Assembly: GCA_031283145.1 (NCBI GenBank)
Contig: JAITCJ010000102.1
Location: forward strand, 1 to 7,524
Direction of reading: 5' to 3'
From: Holophagales bacterium
Lineage (GTDB): Bacteria > Acidobacteriota > Holophagae > Holophagales > Holophagaceae
DNA length: 7,524 nucleotides
In this document: positions 5,362 to 7,524 of the stretch, one piece after another
How positions within the stretch are numbered: the stretch's first letter is position 1
Layout of the letters: each line of letters opens with the position of its first letter
The notes under the pieces: model-generated
The model's database searches: none
The model's input: the letters and a program-made list of their open reading frames with translations, nothing else
Told to the model about the DNA's origin: nothing
Translations under genes and position numbers: made by a program

Positions 5362-5477
5362 ATGTTTGGCAGGGGTTTGCGTCCCCTGACAAACATCAGC
5401 GATACCCCGCCCTTCAGGGCGCGGGGCTGTTCCGGCCTAAAGGAACGCTTGCGAAGCCGTATCCGCAGCAAGGCCGG
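5362..5477. repeat. GC-rich block of three consecutive hairpins
   Basis: This 116-base block stands out from its A/T-rich left flank and contains three stems in a row. Hairpin 1 pairs ATGTTTGGCAGGGG (5362-5375) with CCCCTGACAAACAT (5383-5396), with one mismatch. Hairpin 2 pairs CCCCGCCC (5405-5412) with GGGC-GC-GGGG (5417-5426) over a TTCA loop, with a 2-base bulge. Hairpin 3 pairs CCGGCCT (5432-5438) with AGGCCGG (5471-5477) and encloses a smaller hairpin (5442-5464) centred on GCTT-GCG-AAGC. It occupies most of the gap between the DUF481-like gene and lexA. It could be a structured RNA, a dispersed composite palindromic element, or the end of an IS200/IS605-type element. No open frame in it resembles a protein. 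Confidence 0.5.
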
Positions 5478-5511
5478 GGTCTCAAACCACAGTGGAGCAG
5501 AGATAAACACT

Positions 5512-6393
5512 TCAAAAAGAAATAACCAGGCTGGTAGTCGCTGTGGTATCAAGTTTTTTTGCTCTTGAAATGAGATTACCTATGACTGATGAGGGGGAAT
5601 CCGCTGAATAGACTTTTACTGAAATTAAGCTGGGCATATTTCTGTAATTAATATCAAACCCGATTTTCATGGCTGTGGTTCTGGTCACGGTTAATGTCAA
5701 ACCTTGCTTGAAAACTGACAGCCAGTCTTGAAATTCTTTCAAATTGCACGAGGAAGACAAATCAGCGCTGTAATTAGCGTTTTCATTGAATTTGTGTTTC
5801 AGCGAGCTGGTGAGGTTGAATGTGGCGAATCCTCTTTGAAATCCGGGAGGGGGAAAGGTTGGCTCTTCGCGCGTGATACCAATACCGGTATCCATTCGCC
5901 ACCTGGTCTTGTTTGAATCAGTAACAATACGCCCAACGCCGCCTGTAACGGTTGTGCGGGAGCTTAAACCAACAGGTAAGTTGCGCTCCCAGGAGGATCC
6001 GCTGTACCAGTACCACCTGTCTTTATCTTTTAATCTGTAATCGAAACGAGCGTTCAAAAAATAGTTTTCCGCTGTGACGGAAGATGTGCTAAATTCCTGC
6101 AAAGGCGCATCGTCCAAGGAATTTCCTGTGGTGGTTACTCTTGTAAGGGAGGTTTCGGAACGGAGTATTCCGCTCTTGAACGTCAGGGTCATCAGGTTCC
6201 ATCTTTTAATAAAATCATTGGAAAAACCTATGGTGTCAACAGAACTGTTACCTGATGTGGCAACAAATGACAGCGTGGCAATATTTGACCAAGTGCGCGC
6301 TTTTTGGGCTGACGCCGCCGGAGGCGTTTGACAAATGGCAAAGCGGTACGAAATAAGGATAAGAAGTAATTTCGTAATTTTGAAATTACTCAT
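5512..6393 (-). CDS. DUF481-like outer-membrane beta-barrel protein
   Basis: This is a predicted exported outer-membrane protein of 293 residues with unknown function. Residues 1 to about 21 form a signal peptide (NFKITKLLLILISYRFAIC). The mature part opens with WSNIATLSFVATSGNSSVDT (35-54), the 'W...L..v.TsGNs.t.t' opening typical of DUF481/YdiY-like proteins. Many alternating Ser/Thr and aromatic strands follow (for example ENYFLNARFDYRLKDKDRWYW). The chain ends in LVISF, and a C-terminal Phe is the usual recognition signal for barrel insertion. The ATG lies inside the end of glgA (overlap ATGAGTAA, 8 bp), so translation is probably coupled to glgA. The Cys at position 21 is not in a good lipobox, so a lipoprotein is unlikely. 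The barrel prediction is fairly secure; the family name rests on the N-terminal motif and overall character. Confidence 0.75.
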   Translation of the reverse strand: MSNFKITKLLLILISYRFAICQTPPAASAQKARTWSNIATLSFVATSGNSSVDTIGFSNDFIKRWNLMTLTFKSGILRSETSLTRVTTTGNSLDDAPLQEFSTSSVTAENYFLNARFDYRLKDKDRWYWYSGSSWERNLPVGLSSRTTVTGGVGRIVTDSNKTRWRMDTGIGITREEPTFPPPGFQRGFATFNLTSSLKHKFNENANYSADLSSSCNLKEFQDWLSVFKQGLTLTVTRTTAMKIGFDINYRNMPSLISVKVYSADSPSSVIGNLISRAKKLDTTATTSLVISF

Positions 6394-7524
6394 TCAGCAT
6401 TTCTTTATAAAAAGCCGCGTACTGCTGCGCACTGCGGGTCCATGTGAAGTGCTGGGACATGGCGTTGAGTTGGATTTTTGTCCACAGCGCCGGTTCAGAT
6501 TTATACAGTGAGACGGCACGGGTAATGGCTTCTCCGAGATTCCATGAATCGGGGTCAAAGAATGAAAATCCTGTGGCTGTACCGGCCTTTATTGTTTCGG
6601 GCGTCGCATCCACTACTGTATCGGCTAAACCGCCTGTCTTACGGACAACGGGCAGCGCGCCATAGCGCATTGCGTATAACTGGGTAAGTCCGCATGGTTC
6701 GGACCTGCTTGGCACCAGCAACATATCAGACGCGGCCAACAGACGATGGGCTTTGCCTTCGTCATGCCCGACATACAGGGCGACAGAACCGGGATAGCGA
6801 TTAACCGCCTCGTTAAACGCTGATTGTATAACGGGATCGCCCCTGCCTATTACGGCGATCTGAGCGCCGATTGAAATCAGATAGTTAATGTTGGATATTA
6901 CCAAATCAAGACCCTTGATATTGTCAAACCTGCTCACTATGCCAAACAATGGGGCTTTAGCGTCTTCGTTCAGCATCATTTCCTGCTGAAATACTTTTTT
7001 GTTGTAGCCTTTGTTCAACTTCAGGTTCTTTAAGTTAAACGATGTGCGCAGGTGCGGGTCTTTGGCCGGGTTCCAAATCAATTCGTCAACGCCGTTGAGA
7101 ATCCCAACTATGTCGTCAGAGCGGCGCTGTAAAATGCCTTCCAGGTTGCATCCGCCTTCTTTGGTCAGAATCTCTTTGGCATAGGTCGGGCTTACTGTTG
7201 TAATTTTGTCGGAGTAGGCCAAGCCCGCTTTCAGAAAATTTATTTGGCCGAAATACTCGGCGCCGTGCATATGAAATGCCTCGCGGGGCAGCCAGATTTC
7301 ATCTATGATATTTCGCGGATAAACACCTTGATAGGCTAAATTGTGTATGGTCAACACGGTTTTTGGCCGATTCTCACTTCCTGACAATCTCATAAAAACC
7401 GGGGCGAGCGATAACTGCCAGTCGTGGATGTGAACTATGTCGGGCCGAAATCCTTCGGCGTCGCCGTTTAACGCCAGTTGAGCCACTACCCAGGAGAGGG
7501 CGGCAAAGCGTCTGTGGCTGTCGC
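6386..7524 (-). CDS. glgA: Glycogen synthase GlgA, N-terminus outside window
   Basis: GlgA is an ADP-glucose-dependent (GT5) starch/glycogen synthase that extends alpha-1,4-glucan chains. The frame is open to the window edge, and in-frame residues upstream of the GTG at 7486 (DSHRRFAALSWVV) match the family, so the gene begins outside. About 379 of an expected 480 residues are visible. Reading from the N-terminal side, the motifs are PDIVHIHDWQ, TIHNLAYQGVY, EYFGQINFLKAGLAYSDK, VSPTYAKEI, LEGILQRR, GILNGVDELIWNP, a GT-B linker region, then GIVSRFDNIKGLDL and RYPGSVALYVGHDE. The nucleotide-sugar site follows as SRSEPCGLTQLYAMRYG (the E-x7-E motif region), then KTGGLADTV. The C-terminus HFTWTRSAQQYAAFY is typical. 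The N-terminal KxGGL motif lies beyond the edge. The stop overlaps the start of the DUF481-like gene. No other glycogen gene is visible in the window. Confidence 0.96.
   Translation of the reverse strand, partial: DSHRRFAALSWVVAQLALNGDAEGFRPDIVHIHDWQLSLAPVFMRLSGSENRPKTVLTIHNLAYQGVYPRNIIDEIWLPREAFHMHGAEYFGQINFLKAGLAYSDKITTVSPTYAKEILTKEGGCNLEGILQRRSDDIVGILNGVDELIWNPAKDPHLRTSFNLKNLKLNKGYNKKVFQQEMMLNEDAKAPLFGIVSRFDNIKGLDLVISNINYLISIGAQIAVIGRGDPVIQSAFNEAVNRYPGSVALYVGHDEGKAHRLLAASDMLLVPSRSEPCGLTQLYAMRYGALPVVRKTGGLADTVVDATPETIKAGTATGFSFFDPDSWNLGEAITRAVSLYKSEPALWTKIQLNAMSQHFTWTRSAQQYAAFYKEMLNE

Noticed and set aside
5362..5477. CRISPR array or tRNA in the structured block
   Set aside because: There is no regular repeat-spacer pattern, no cloverleaf with a T-arm GTTC motif, and only inverted repeats are present.
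5269..5568. Open frames of 84-99 codons on either strand across the lexA upstream region
   Set aside because: They run through the promoter dyads and the three-hairpin block and translate low-complexity or structured DNA. They have no ribosome site and no family resemblance.

Overview
This 7.5 kb window looks like ordinary chromosome from a diderm (Gram-negative type) bacterium. The evidence is a periplasmic cyclophilin with a signal peptide, a LolA-like lipoprotein-carrier protein, and a predicted outer-membrane barrel ending in phenylalanine. A PilZ protein points to c-di-GMP signalling, and a LexA points to an SOS response. The gene set would fit Acidobacteriota, Elusimicrobiota or a similar phylum, but no marker here settles it. 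The left 0.6 kb is visibly richer in A+T than the core genes and holds a toxin-antitoxin gene plus repeat-like DNA, so it is the most accessory-looking part.

Layout, left to right. (1) 1-395, plus strand: the 3' part of a HicB-type antitoxin gene that began before the window. (2) 396-645: a gene-free stretch with an 11-bp imperfect-looped hairpin, a perfect 18-bp hairpin beside a GGGACAGCCCC tract, and a short degenerate repeat. (3) 646-2070, minus: a PilZ protein with a long acidic linker and a C-terminal degenerate receiver domain. (4) 2071-2199: a divergent promoter region. (5) 2200-3366, plus: the ribosome-associated GTPase HflX. Its last codons and stop lie inside a perfect palindrome. 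(6) 3397-3975, plus: a PpiA-like periplasmic cyclophilin. (7) 4050-4095: a 19-bp hairpin between convergent genes. (8) 4669-5301 and 4084-4668, minus: lexA followed directly by a lolA-like gene, with stop and start codons abutting in the same frame. (9) 5302-5511: the lexA control region (A/T-rich inverted repeat around a TTGACA) and a GC-rich block of three consecutive hairpins. (10) 6386-7524 and 5512-6393, minus: the 3' part of glgA (glycogen synthase) overlapping by 8 bp a DUF481-like outer-membrane protein gene.

Transcription units inferred from spacing: hflX-ppiA (30 bp apart), lexA-lolA (0 bp) and glgA-DUF481 (overlapping). The PilZ gene is divergent from hflX and stands alone. The genes do not form one pathway: they cover envelope biogenesis (LolA-like protein, cyclophilin, barrel), stress and translation (HflX, LexA), signalling (PilZ) and storage carbon (GlgA). 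I found no new defence or biosynthetic system. The points most worth a second look are the three-hairpin block upstream of lexA, the pseudo-receiver on the PilZ protein, the lexA/lolA junction, and the long perfect hairpins without U-tracts at gene ends.
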